Assembly (NCBI GenBank): GCA_001586965.3
Contig: LUCW03001479.1
Span: 1 to 41,290 of the forward strand
Source of the DNA: Sphaeroforma sirkka
Taxonomy: Eukaryota > Opisthokonta > Ichthyosporea > Ichthyophonida
DNA: 41,290 bases
Direction of reading: 5' to 3'
Shown: positions 20,711-31,103 of the stretch, piece after piece
Numbering within the stretch: the first letter of the stretch is position 1
How the letters are laid out: each line of letters opens with the position of its first letter
The notes under the pieces: generated by a model
What the model saw: only the letters and a program-made list of their open reading frames with translations
What the model was told of the DNA's origin: nothing
Database searches by the model: none
Program-made: the position numbers and the translations under genes

Positions 20711-21554
20711 ACAAGAGCTCCTTGCTATAGTTACTGCGCCAAGATAGTTTAGGGACTACCTTCATGGAAGTTACTTCACTGTCGCCTGTGATCAAAAGTC
20801 TTCAACATATTTAAAAGACATGAACCCTGATTCACAGTTGGTGAGCCGATGGCATGACATTATTGCTAAGTTCGCTTTTAATATAACACACATACCAGGA
20901 ATACATAACCATCTTCCTGACATGCTCTCTCGACTTGTGCCCGACTACCAGAAAACAGTCAAAGAGTTATTAGCAACCGATTGGATGCTAAATAAGAAAT
21001 GGTTTAACCTCGCTCAATCACGATGGGGTCCATTTATTGTTGATATGTTCGCCGCAGAACATAACAAACAGGTTTCTGAATATAGGTCGTTGACTCATCC
21101 TAAAGGTGATGCATTTCAGCTTGACTTATCAAAGCATAATGCGTGGGCTAACCCACCTTGTCAACTTATCGCACAGTTGTTAAATTATGTTAATATTACT
21201 AAATCTACCATTACGCTGCGTTGTCCCTTACGTAACTCCGACCCATGGATACGTGATTTAATTAATATGATTCAAGACGAACCTATTTATGTCGACCGTG
21301 AAACCGACACGTTCTTGTATCAGGGATCCTATTCTATTAAGAAGACACCTTGGAAACACACCATTGTTTGTCGCATCGGTCCTGCAGGTACCACTAAGTG
21401 GAAACCCTCAACCGAATTCTTAGCTAAACTAGAGGAGTCTAAAGAGTTTGAACAAAAGCTCAAGACTCGTACAACACATGCACCCAACAAGATTGCAGTC
21501 GAGGTAATGCCGATTGAAACGGCATTAGATCGTAAAAAACATGGAACTAGCTAA
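20711..21554 (+). CDS. Element D RNase H end and NPPC-type extra domain
   Basis: From 20820: SRWHDIIAKFAFNITHIPG and HNHLPDMLSRLVPD finish the RNase H; 20711-20819 is the same domain in a broken frame. Then comes the extra domain: WGPFIVDMFAAEHNKQVSEY, GDAFQLDLSKHNAWANPPCQ (NPPC at 21150-21161), TLRCPLRNSDPWIRDL, VDRETDTFLY and KKTPWKHTIVCRIGP. The same blocks in the same order occur in B, C and E despite low overall similarity, so the domain is an old part of these pol genes. Confidence 0.82.
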
Positions 21555-22585
21555 GGCCATGGATCAAAGACTCAAAACTCTAAGAGAACCTGAAGCTCGC
21601 ACTCAACTACTTAAAGCGCTGCTTAAAGAACAGCCAGGAGTTGCGATACAACTGAAGAAGATACTTCAACAATCCAATGTTGTCAATTATGTATCTCAGG
21701 AGTCTACCCCTCCTGATACTGAGGTTGCCCTTTCCAACAGGACTATGGTTCATCCAGCCAGCGTTACGCAGAATCTGACTGACTTAGAGGAGCTCGAAAG
21801 TAGAGTTAAAATTATACATAATTTAACGCATCGAGCATATGAGCATACTTATAAAATGGCTATTCGTGCAGGGCTTGATCACCCGGCGCTGAAAGAAACC
21901 ATACGTGAAGTATACCGACGCTGTACTGATTGTGAAAAGAACCAGATCAAGCGATACGGTTGGGCACCCCTAAAAGTGTGACAGAAGACCAACCGATGCG
22001 CCGAGTCATAGTCGATTTGGTTAAACTCCGCGATCCAAGCATACTGGCGATGTATATATCTGTCATTTCTTATCTGTGGCTTCGGGCTATAACTTGCTTT
22101 ATGCAATACCGAACAAACGTCCACAAACAGTGGCAGAATTATGCTGTCACGTCTTCAATGACTTCGGTTTCCCCCGAGTACTATGTTCTGATAACGGTAG
22201 TGAGTTTTGTACCGACGTAATGGAGGCACTTATATTCGTATCAGGCATGACCCATAGGCGTGGTGTTCCTTACAAACCTCAAACGCAGGGTGCAAATGAG
22301 ACACGTCATAGAGAACTTAAGAAACTCTTGCGTACCGCACTAGACGACGTTGAGGATATGTGGGCTTATCATTTGAAATGGGTTCAGACTCAAATGAATA
22401 ACTGCATGAATCCTCAAACTGGAACACTCCCGTTTCACTATTTCTTTGGCCGCTATAGTGAATTACAAGCAACGTTTGATAAAACTGCGCCCGAGAAACA
22501 CGCTACCCCGTGGCTACAAAGATCGAGCATATGCAGAACGTTGTTTACCCTGTTTACTCGAGCACAAAAATCGCGTCCTACTTAA
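21541..22585 (+). pseudogene. Element D integrase zinc finger and catalytic core
   Basis: The HHCC finger (LTHRAYEHTYKMAIRAGLDH...CTDCEKN) lies in one frame ending at 21981. The core continues in others: RVIVDLVKL (first Asp), GYNLLYAIPNKRPQTVAEL, CSDNGSEFCTDVMEAL (second Asp), YKPQTQGANETRHRELKKLL (Glu), NNCMNPQTGTLPFHYFFGRY. D,D-35-E spacing is preserved. Frame changes near 21975, 22075 and 22500. Confidence 0.82.
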
Positions 22586-23304
22586 AGCGTATGACCGATG
22601 GAATAACACTAAGAACATTGTTCAGTTTAAAGTTGGCGATTATGTTAACATTATAAATCGCAATGCCAACGTTACCGAGCTCTCTTCTAAGACATTCGGA
22701 CCTTTTGTTATTTCCTACCATGATGAGAAGAGTGATACTTACGAAGTGAATAACATTGATGGTACTAGCGCAACCAATCTAGGCACTCACCGTATCCCTA
22801 CCTCCGAACTCTCATTCGCTCGCTCATTTGATTCTGGTGTACCAGTTATGGAGTCACAAGTCAAAGATATAATTGACAAAAAAAATCGAAGACGGTTACA
22901 CTTACTACAAGACCCGTTTCATGGATGGGACAGTAGCTTGGCTAACCTCCGATGCATTTCGTGAATCTCGCGACTTTCTTCGTATCTCTAATAAGAAATG
23001 GAATAAGCGTTTACATAAGAACACACGAGATAAACGAAAAGGGTTTCCTCAGGTGACTACAAACCCTGACGGATCTGAAATTCCCTATTTGCCACCTACT
23101 TCCTACGTGACTAAACTTTCTGATCTGCTTACCAACAGTGCAGAAAATTGTTTAAACTTACCTACTAATGAAGAACAGCCTTTGGCTATTACCTTACCAA
23201 ATAATAAACGTGAGGCGCCTACATCGGAAATGGTTACTGGACCAAATACTAAACGACATAGAGTACAACATATGAGTCTTGAACTCGTACATATAAGCAC
23301 ATAA
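22446..23304 (+). pseudogene. Element D integrase C-terminus with chromodomain-like tail
   Basis: AYAERCLPCLLEHKNRVLLK, VQFKVGDYVNIINRNANV, TFGPFVISYHDEKSDTYEV form the SH3-like end. After a shift in an A run at 22878, KKIEDGYTYYKTRFMDGTVA and WLTSDAFRES resemble a weak chromodomain (the WxxxEAF-type helix follows). A long polar tail up to TAA at 23304 ends in basic KRHRVQHMS. The chromodomain is more divergent than that of A-C and its aromatic cage is uncertain. Confidence 0.65.
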
Positions 23305-23396
23305 TTACTCGATAAGTCATGACCGAAACCGTTTTTACTTTGGTTTTCGCTTAACCAACTAGATCGTATCTTAACGTACGTTCGTAGTTCTAAAAG

Positions 23397-24007
23397 CTAC
23401 TGGGGGCTATGTAGAAATACGGCCTCCGGTCAGTCTAAAATATCAAGATCAATTGAGATAATACATTGGGTTTTTTTATTTGTATTTTAAATAATTTAAT
23501 ACAAGCTCTTTTTCCAATATTTCCAAAGTGTTCTAAATTCACTTTGATGGCTATAATAGCCTGAGTATTTGGTACGACTCATCTACTTGGACCTATTTGA
23601 GACATTAGTATATGTAGGATATTACAAACTAAATTTTATAATCTCCGAACTGCTACTTATAGATTTTGGTCCTCCCGCCAATCTCCAAAATCCAATAAGT
23701 CTTTTTCTTTTTTTTAACTTTTCTTCAGATGGAACTTTATTTATATCAGCTAATGTATTAACGTGACTTACGTTATTATGTCTATCTACAAATTAGGCAT
23801 GTGGTCATGAACACTTAGTACTTCTAGTGAAAATTATTCAATAAAGAACAGCTAGAGGTACGCCCTGTGTGATCGAGGATATTTAGGCTCTTAACAAGAG
23901 GCAGTCCGATCATTCTTACACAAGCTACCACTGCTAAATCCTAACTGACTAAATTGTATTTTAGTTTAATATAGTTTGAAACCTAGTAATTTCCATCGAA
24001 GTTTACA
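23397..24007 (+). repeat. Polypurine tract and 3' LTR of element D
   Basis: AGCTACTGGGGGCTA at 23395-23409 is a purine-rich primer site; the LTR is 23410-24007, TGTAG...TTTACA, and is followed by the CATG duplication at 24008-24011. Confidence 0.9.
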
Positions 24008-24011
24008 CATG

Positions 24012-24726
24012 CAACGATGACGAATATTCGACTCCGAGATATTTTCGAAAAATCGATCTTCTAACCATGCCAGTCTTTTCGTCTAGCCAATTGATTACCA
24101 AAACTTGCTCCCGTGGTTGATATTTGTTGAAAATACGAGTTGAAATCGCATTCTTTCTGTCTCAGTTTCTCCCAAACTGTGCCTAGCTCCTCTTCTGCAT
24201 TGCTACCTGTCTCACGCGCGCTTAATTCACACGTTTCCATTCTACGTCGCCTGACACTGTCGATTCTACATTGCTACCTGCTTTTCTTGATCACCTCTAT
24301 CTGCCCTTTGTCGTCGCTGTACTCGCCCACACCTGTGAAAATCTGCCATATCGACCTTCTCTACGCCAATTTACGTTCTTCTATACTCCTAACTGCGATA
24401 CTGCATCATGTTCGTGTTGTGTGGATTGACTAGGCCAGTCAAAACATTGTTCAAACGTCCTATGACTGCTAATTAGTCAGAGGGAGGCCTTGATTGTCAA
24501 CGACGGCCTGAAAAGTCGCATTGGAATTGAAGTATCTGGATTTTCGGTCCGAAAATGGATTAAAAAAATCAAAAAAAGAAGAATGAATGGTTGTTGGGAA
24601 ATGGTCGGATGACTAATTAATCTATAAAAAATTTAGAAATAAAAATGCTAAAAAATTGCATATATTACTAATCACTCCAATTTGCTCTAGATTTAAAATA
24701 ATTTAAAAAATATGCATAAAATATAA

Positions 24727-24782
<56 letters not shown>

Positions 24783-24876
24783 CACGCAAGCGTATCAAAC
24801 CGAGCAAAACGGATATATATATATAATTATATATTATTTTATAAATAAATTAGTAGCATTCGACCGGATGGTCGGA

Positions 24877-24950
<74 letters not shown>

Positions 24951-25401
24951 GAAAAAAAAAGAAGAAGAAATAAAATGCTCATCAGCTAAATAAAATGGGC
25001 ACCTGTTAATTTCTGCATATATTACTAATCACTCCAATTTGCTCTAGATTTATAATAATAATGAAATCTGCATAATGTATATATATATATATATGAAAAT
25101 CACGCAAACGTATCAAACCGAGCAAAACGGAAGGTGGGGATTTCTTTTCACTTATCTGTGCTCGGAAGACTTTTTGCTCCTGTCGTAGTTTGCAAGCTCC
25201 TTTCGGCTATCCGGTTCTGAGGGAGATCAACTCCCCTGTGCTCGGAAGACTTTGCTCCTGTCGTACTTTGCAAGCTCCTTTCAGCTACCCGGTTCTGAGG
25301 GAGATCAACTCCTGTAATTCGTCAATAAAATGAACTTCTCCGTCCACTACTAGCCTCGAGATAAAATCGAATAATACACCTAAAGTAACTAGTCGTAAAA
25401 A
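24012..25401. repeat. Gene-free AT-rich region with duplicated satellite-like blocks
   Basis: No gene recognised. (AT)n runs lie at about 24727-24778, 24883-24950 and 25077-25095. A block with TTACTAATCACTCCAATTTG and a later AATCACGC, GTATCAAACCGAGCAAAACGG occurs twice (from about 24664 and from about 25019) around these runs. A 24140-24433 ORF has no features and is not called. Confidence 0.6.
25156..25314 (+). repeat. 80-bp tandem repeat, two units
   Basis: Two adjacent units (from 25156 and 25236) share CTGTGCTCGGAAGACTTT, GCTCCTGTCGTA, TTTGCAAGCTCCTTTC and CCGGTTCTGAGGGAGATCAA, with a few differences. Confidence 0.88.
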
Positions 25402-25581
25402 TGTAGTAAACACATCAAAATACGATACTAAAACCTACTGAGTCTCCCTGAGGCTCAGTGCGGTGTATTTATTCTTATATTTGATTGTCTACGTGGTCTA
25501 CAAATAATTCACCTCGTGTGAATTAATTGTGAACTAATTCTAACTCCACACTGATAGTGGTTTAAGGGGACTTTTACCACA
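25402..25581 (-). repeat. Lone 180-bp LTR of the element A family
   Basis: Same length and nearly the same sequence as 2350-2529; on the minus strand TGTGGT...TACTACA. The flanks (AAAA and CCGT) are not a target duplication and no polypurine tract or primer site adjoins, so it is a solo or rearranged LTR. Confidence 0.8.
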
Positions 25582-25593
25582 CCGTCGCCTACG

Positions 25594-26393
25594 GTGGGCA
25601 AGCAAGCCTGTGCCCAACTGTTGAAACGACTGCTTGGAACAATTCGGCATTTGACCGAGCTATGCAATAAGGTGGAGACAGCATCCACCAAGACACCGGC
25701 ACTCGGAGACGACGACACAGTGAGAATCCATTTGGAGTTGACCGGCTGCAGTCTGAGGCCCAGTACTCAATACAAACCTTGGATGGGATTCGCTGAGCCC
25801 CAGAATGGATGGCGGATCAAGCAGGCCACTTGAATACGTTGTTGCATGTGAAGGAGGCAAAGGAAAAGAGTTGTCTTATTAGAGAGCAACTCCGTCAACT
25901 CCGTAAGTTGTTACTGACAGAGATTGACACATCTATGCCCCAAGACACGGCCCAGACGATAGTGGATGATGATTTTTCTGAGTCTGAGGCCGAATCAGCA
26001 AGGCCACACACCTGGGCCTCTCAATACCCAACACAAGCGAAGCTGTCACCAACTAACCAGTTATCGGATAGCGGGGCTATCAACATGGAGCGAATTAGCC
26101 CGGTGAAGCGCAGGATTAAACGCACGAAGCCCATACCTCAAGTGGCTCCTTACGCGAATGTCCATGTTACGCGCCGCGAACGATTGCCGAAGAACACTCA
26201 AAATCGAGACCAGACAATTCCGACTCTTTATGAGATGCCGGCTAATGGTCCGGACTGGTATCAGGCATCAGACGATCATGTTCATGCTACTCATAGAGCG
26301 CAGTTGTTGACAAACGCTCAAAATCGGGCACAAACATTTCCGACCCTTGACGAGATGCCGCCTAATGATCCGGATTGGTATCAGGATTCATAA
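25594..26393 (+). CDS. Element X/E upstream ORFs, unknown function, internal 38-residue repeat
   Basis: Two overlapping open frames (25594-25833 and 25809-26393). The first is Leu/Thr/Lys-rich (LLKRLLGTIRHLTELCNKVE). The second starts with a likely coiled coil (KEKSCLIREQLRQLRKLLLT), an acidic block (DDDFSESEAESA) and a duplicated unit of about 38 residues ending TLYEMPANGPDWYQ / TLDEMPPNDPDWYQ (26150-26391). No known domain seen. Position before a gag suggests the gag N-terminal region or an accessory ORF; a fragment of a host gene is possible. Confidence 0.45.
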
Positions 26394-26445
26394 GGGTTAG
26401 TGAAATCGCCTGGTAGATTTTTTTTGGGACCCAGCGGACCTACAC

Positions 26446-27824
26446 TTGGACATGGCTACCCCTCAAAATTTGTGGTCGTCGGCGAAGCGGTCCTTTGAGA
26501 CATTTCTCAGTGTGATAAAATCTCCACGCCAGCAGCCTCCCGGTCGGGCGGCAGCGAATTTATTTCGGGATAAATTACAACAGCATCGTCGTACGCAATC
26601 TCCCGAAGAAAAAAAAAAGGAGAATTGTCAGGATAATGCTAATGTACCTATCGATACGCTGGCTTACCGTAAGCACTTGCCTCCCCACCACGATCGCTAC
26701 CTAGGAGACCCGCATGAGGTAAAACGATGTAAGATATCACCACCTACGGAGGCGTGCATTAATGAATCTACCGCGGCAGAAATGAAAAAGCAGGTATCTC
26801 TTCTCACCCAACGCATGATGTAAGCAGAAGCTGCGGGACGCACTGAAGACGCTCGTGCGTTGCAGAGCTTAATGCGTACAACTTACGAGACGTTAAAGAC
26901 TTGTACAATAACGGTCGACAAACGGACACCCAAGGAATGGCCACCTAATCCACAGGGCAGCTATTATTTGGATATTCCGCAGAAATTACAGCTGCATGCG
27001 TTCATTTTGGATTGGCATAAGAATGCAAAATTTCACAAATTAGACCCGATTCATATGCAAATGGGCCTCCATAGGGCACTACAGAAAGAAGGCGCACCCA
27101 AGACACTTTTGGATTTTATTGTGGAGAACGAACAAAAAATTGCAGTCCATGTAGTTCCAGGACGCCACTGCTTATATTGTACGTACACACGAACAAGATC
27201 TGGAAGATAACGCATACAGAAATGTATTGGCGTGCATGAAATTAAACCCTTCGGTGTCACTCGAGACCTAACTTCGAGATTTTGAACGCAAAGTCGATTT
27301 TATGGAAATGCGACAGTATGAGAATCCGCTACAAGTATACCGCAATCTTGGTATGCTCAACCTAATTAATCAAGCTGCGGGGGGTGCATACTACCGTGAC
27401 ACTCTTCGCATGCATGCACCCTAACTGGCGAGAATATTCCGCGATACAAATGCGTGATGTATTTCGGGTGAGTATTGACAAGGCGGAAGAACACCGTCGG
27501 GCAAACCTCTCCTGACCATTACAAATCCTAGGGGGTTCCCGTTCACGCACACGGACGCGTGTGGAGACCAACACACGAGCTGATCCGCATGCGCCACCAG
27601 CATCGAACCCTAGGGCTCGTTGTAGGTCGTGTGAGCAGAATCTTCCTCCTGGCCCAGCACACGCACCACGTTGCCCTAAGTTACTGCGAGCACCGACTTC
27701 AACGAACACAGATAGCCGTACACAACCTGGCGGTGCGCCTCAGCACCCACCAGCATCGAACCCTAGCTCGTTGTAGGTCGTGTGAGCAGAAGCAAGGGCC
27801 CGCCGGTTGGGAATGGGTTTAGGG
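26446..27824 (+). pseudogene. Element X/E gag, copy 1
   Basis: Read from the ATG at 26452 or just upstream: basic, Gln-rich start (PQNLWSSAKRSFETFLSVIK), a stop after LLTQRMM (26821-26823), then capsid-like sequence EWPPNPQGSYYLDIPQKLQL, LHRALQKEGAPKTLLDFI, a further stop, RKVDFMEMRQYENPLQVYRN and HPNWREYSAIQMRDVFRV, then the nucleocapsid box C-x2-C-x9-H-x3-C at 27621-27674. These blocks match B/C gag in order (YYLHDI, LHPKWQLMETHEL). A second, shifted copy of the CRSCEQ segment follows at about 27750. Part of the C-terminus is cut by C. Confidence 0.75.
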
Positions 27825-28072
27825 TGTGGTCAGAATACAAGTACTTATATTTATTTGATTATTTTAGGTTTATTTACAAGTTTTACAGTTTATCAGAATA
27901 ATCTGATAAACTGGGTTTTAGGGTTTTGCTGGTTTTACAGCACATGACTAATGACTCATTTAAGAGTCAGTCATTTTAGGATTACTGTTTATAATTACTA
28001 ATAAATGAACAACGTCCCCTCCCTGAGGAGGGAGAACGTTGAGATACAGTTATCTCGCGTATACTTACTACA
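27825..28072 (+). repeat. Duplicated 5' LTR of element C
   Basis: TGTGGTC...TACTACA, 248 bp, followed by 78 bp of C leader and then by the second duplication unit. It was copied with the flank, so it is not an independent insertion. Confidence 0.9.
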
Positions 28073-28200
28073 TTTTTAACTTACCATAGAAGTTGTTAGT
28101 TTATTAGTAATTACAGAGAAAGCTACAGAATATGAATTAGTCAGTAGCTGGTTAGTGAAATCGCCTGGTAGATTTTTTTTGGGACCCAGCGGACCTACAC

Positions 28201-29580
28201 TTGGACATGGCTACCCCTCAAAATTTGTGGTCGTCGGCGAAGCGGTCCTTTGAGACATTTCTCAGTGTGATAAAATCTCCACGCCAGCAGCCTCCCGGTC
28301 GGGCGGCAGCGAATTTATTTCGGGATAAATTACAACAGCATCGTCGTACGCAATCTCCCGAAGAAAAAAAAAAGGAGAATTGTCAGGATAATGCTAATGT
28401 ACCTATCGATACGCTGGCTTACCGTAAGCACTTGCCTCCCCACCACGATCGCTACCTAGGAGACCCGCATGAGGTAAAACGATGTAAGATATCACCACCT
28501 ACGGAGGCGTGCATTAATGAATCTACCGCGGCAGAAATGAAAAAGCAGGTATCTCTTCTCACCCAACGCATGATGTAAGCAGAAGCTGCGGGACGCACTG
28601 AAGACGCTCGTGCGTTGCAGAGCTTAATGCGTACAACTTACGAGACGTTAAAGACTTGTACAATAACGGTCGACAAACGGACACCCAAGGAATGGCCACC
28701 TAATCCACAGGGCAGCTATTATTTGGATATTCCGCAGAAATTACAGCTGCATGCGTTCATTTTGGATTGGCATAAGAATGCAAAATTTCACAAATTAGAC
28801 CCGATTCATATGCAAATGGGCCTCCATAGGGCACTACAGAAAGAAGGCGCACCCAAGACACTTTTGGATTTTATTGTGGAGAACGAACAAAAATTGCAGT
28901 CCATGTAGTTCCAGGACGCCACTGCTTATATTGTACGTACACACGAACAAGATCTGGAAGATAACGCATACAGAAATGTATTGGCGTGCATGAAATTAAA
29001 CCCTTCGGTGTCACTCGAGACCTAACTTCGAGATTTTGAACGCAAAGTCGATTTTATGGAAATGCGACAGTATGAGAATCCGCTACAAGTATACCGCAAT
29101 CTTGGTATGCTCAACCTAATTAATCAAGCTGCGGGGGGTGCATACTACCGTGACACTCTTCGCATGCACCCTAACTGGCGAGAATATTCCGCGATACAAA
29201 TGCGTGATGTATTTCGGGTGAGTATTGACAAGGCGGAAGAACACCGTCGGGCAAACCTCTCCTGACCATTACAAATCCTAGGGGGTTCCCGTTCACGCAC
29301 ACGGACGCGTGTGGAGACCAACACACGAGCTGATCCGCATGCGCCACCAGCATCGAACCCTAGGGCTCGTTGTAGGTCGTGTGAGCAGAATCTTCCTCCT
29401 GGCCCAGCACACGCACACGCACCACGTTGCCCTAAGTTACTGCGAGCACCGACTTCAACGAACACAGATAGCCGTACACAACCTGGCGGTGCGCCTCAGC
29501 ACCCACCAGCATCGAACCCTAGCTCGTTGTAGGTCGTGTGAGCAGAAGCAAGGGCCCGCCGGTTGGGAATGGGTTTAGGG
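28201..29580 (+). pseudogene. Element X/E gag, copy 2
   Basis: Second copy of the gag in the tandem duplication, starting at the same MDMATPQNLW. It shares the stop after LLTQRMM. It differs by one A fewer in the run at about 28890, which changes the end of the capsid frame (EQKLQSM), by 4 bp fewer at 29163, and by a 6-bp gain (an extra CACACG) in the nucleocapsid box, which lengthens the spacer there. It ends at GGGTTTAGGG directly before the 5' LTR of C. Confidence 0.78.
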
Positions 29581-29826
29581 TGTGGTCAGAATACAAGTAC
29601 TTATATTTATTTGATTATTTTAGGTTTATTACAAGTTTTACAGTTTATCAGAATAATCTGATAAACTGGGTTTTAGGGTTTTGCTGGTTTTACAGCACAT
29701 GACTAATGACTCATTTAAGAGTCAGTCATTTTAGGATTACTGTTTATAATTACTAATAAATGAACAACGTCCCCTCCCTGAGGAGGAGAACGTTGAGATA
29801 CAGTTATCTCGCGTATACTTACTACA
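29581..29826 (+). repeat. 5' LTR of element C
   Basis: TGTGGTC...TACTACA. Four hairpins lie in series: CAGTTTATCAGA/TCTGATAAACTG with a 4-base loop, TGACTC/GAGTCA, CCTCC-TGA-GGAGG type stem inside AACG...CGTT, and GAGATA/TATCTC. AATAAA is present in the last third. Confidence 0.93.
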
Positions 29827-31103
29827 TTTTTTAACTTACCATAGAAGTTGTTAGTTTATTAGTAATTACAGAGAAAGCTACAGAATATGAATTAGTCAGT
29901 AGCTGGCACATTTTTTTTTGTTATAAGTATAACAATTGAAAGACAATGCGAACAGAGAATGTCGCATCAAATTGAACGATTTAGATTATCCGAACGATTT
30001 AGATTGAATTGAACGATTTAGATTGGATTAACGACGTGTGGACGACGAGGATGAAGAAAGAATCTACTAATACGAGTGAACCCGAAGAGCGAACATTCCA
30101 ATCAAGCAGAACATTAACCAGGGTCAACAAGGAAAGTCTCACGACGATCAAATGACGAAATCAGACAATCAGTCAGAATCCACAGATAAGTAGTCATGTG
30201 TGAGTACAGGTAGGAAGGTTGTTTTCAGTGTGAGACAAGTACTAATCGTATTGCAAGCTAATGAGCTTAAATTGTATTTAAGAAGTTGTTAGAAGAAAGT
30301 TCTTTAGGATCCACAGTAGGGTAGTAGAGATGGGAGATGTACATGGTTAGTACCGACTCGGTTAGTACGATGACGCAAAGAATCAGCGGCATACTAGATT
30401 ATTTTACAAAAGTTTTCAGAATGGGATATTAGGAAGCATACAGAGACACAAGTAAGCACCTGTGAGTTATTAGGAGCATATAAGGGTGGGGGCGCACATA
30501 ACACGAACGATGCAAGTAAATACAAGGTTAAATTGTGGAAATGATATGCGAACACACTCAAATCACTAGAACTTCCAGATAAATCAGGTCAACGGAGAGG
30601 ATCAACAGTATGCACAGAAGGTGTGGTTGACGGCAGCTTAGTTTAGGAGTGCAGTAACGAGCAATCGTTCTTAGATCAAGAAGCATATTCCAACAACCGC
30701 AACAGCACATGACAAGGACATCACGGGTAAGAAGAGTAAAGAGGAGCGATGAGGGAAGTTCCCAACAGGGTCCTGCGAATAGGCCGTCATTAGGCCGGAG
30801 TAAGAGCTGGCGAGGAGTAGAACAAGAAGTGGCTCCGACTAATGAGGCACTCAACCATATGTTATTGTGGGATGACGAGTAAGACAGCTGGTAGTGTTAG
30901 AGTAGATAGACTATCCACACTACTTATGTAAGTGTAGGAAATAAAACAGTCACGAGGGAACCCACGAGTTCCTCGGAGATCGATGTCGAGACGTTATGTG
31001 TTTGAAGGATGAAATTTAATAGAAAATGGATATTTATATTCAGTACTCTATCAGTTCATTCGCACACATTTCTAGTTCTCCATTGACAAACAACTCACCA
31101 ACC
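29827..31103 (+). other. 5' leader of element C
   Basis: No element-sense gene seen. The first bases (TTTTTTAACTTACCATAGAAG) are not a TGG-type primer-binding site. Near 29970-30030 the 14-mer GAACGATTTAGATT occurs three times, but once in B. An opposite-strand ORF (30558-30854, 98 codons) is Cys/Leu-rich and shared with B. Confidence 0.65.

Larger units (their letters stand above)
16364..24007 (+). mobile_element. Element D: complete Ty3/gypsy element with long LTRs
   Basis: 7644 bp with two LTRs of 596 and 598 bp that differ at only a few positions, and a 4-bp target duplication CATG (16360-16363 and 24008-24011). Internal order: gag ORFs, zinc knuckle, protease, RT, RNase H, NPPC-type domain, integrase, chromodomain-like tail. 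The protein motifs are clear but distant from A, B, C and E, so D is a separate lineage. Similar LTRs point to recent insertion, yet the frames carry several stops; this may reflect sequence quality. Confidence 0.93.
26395..29904 (+). repeat. 1755-bp tandem duplication, two units
   Basis: Unit 1 is 26395-28149, unit 2 is 28150-29904. Each holds the X/E gag, the GGGTTTAGGG end, a B/C-family LTR and about 78 bp of the C leader. The join reads GTCAGTAGCTGG-TTAGTGAAAT at about 28150, while C continues CTGGCACATTT at 29906. The units differ only by small indels, such as GCATGCATGCACC against GCATGCACC. Confidence 0.93.

Noticed and set aside
24140..24433. 97-codon Ser/Leu-rich ORF
   Set aside because: No motif, no second copy, low-complexity pyrimidine-rich DNA; could arise by chance.
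27829..29826. A small LTR-gag-LTR non-autonomous element
   Set aside because: The two LTRs are the result of the 1755-bp tandem duplication; the inner end is the C leader joined to X/E gag, and no polypurine tract precedes the right LTR.
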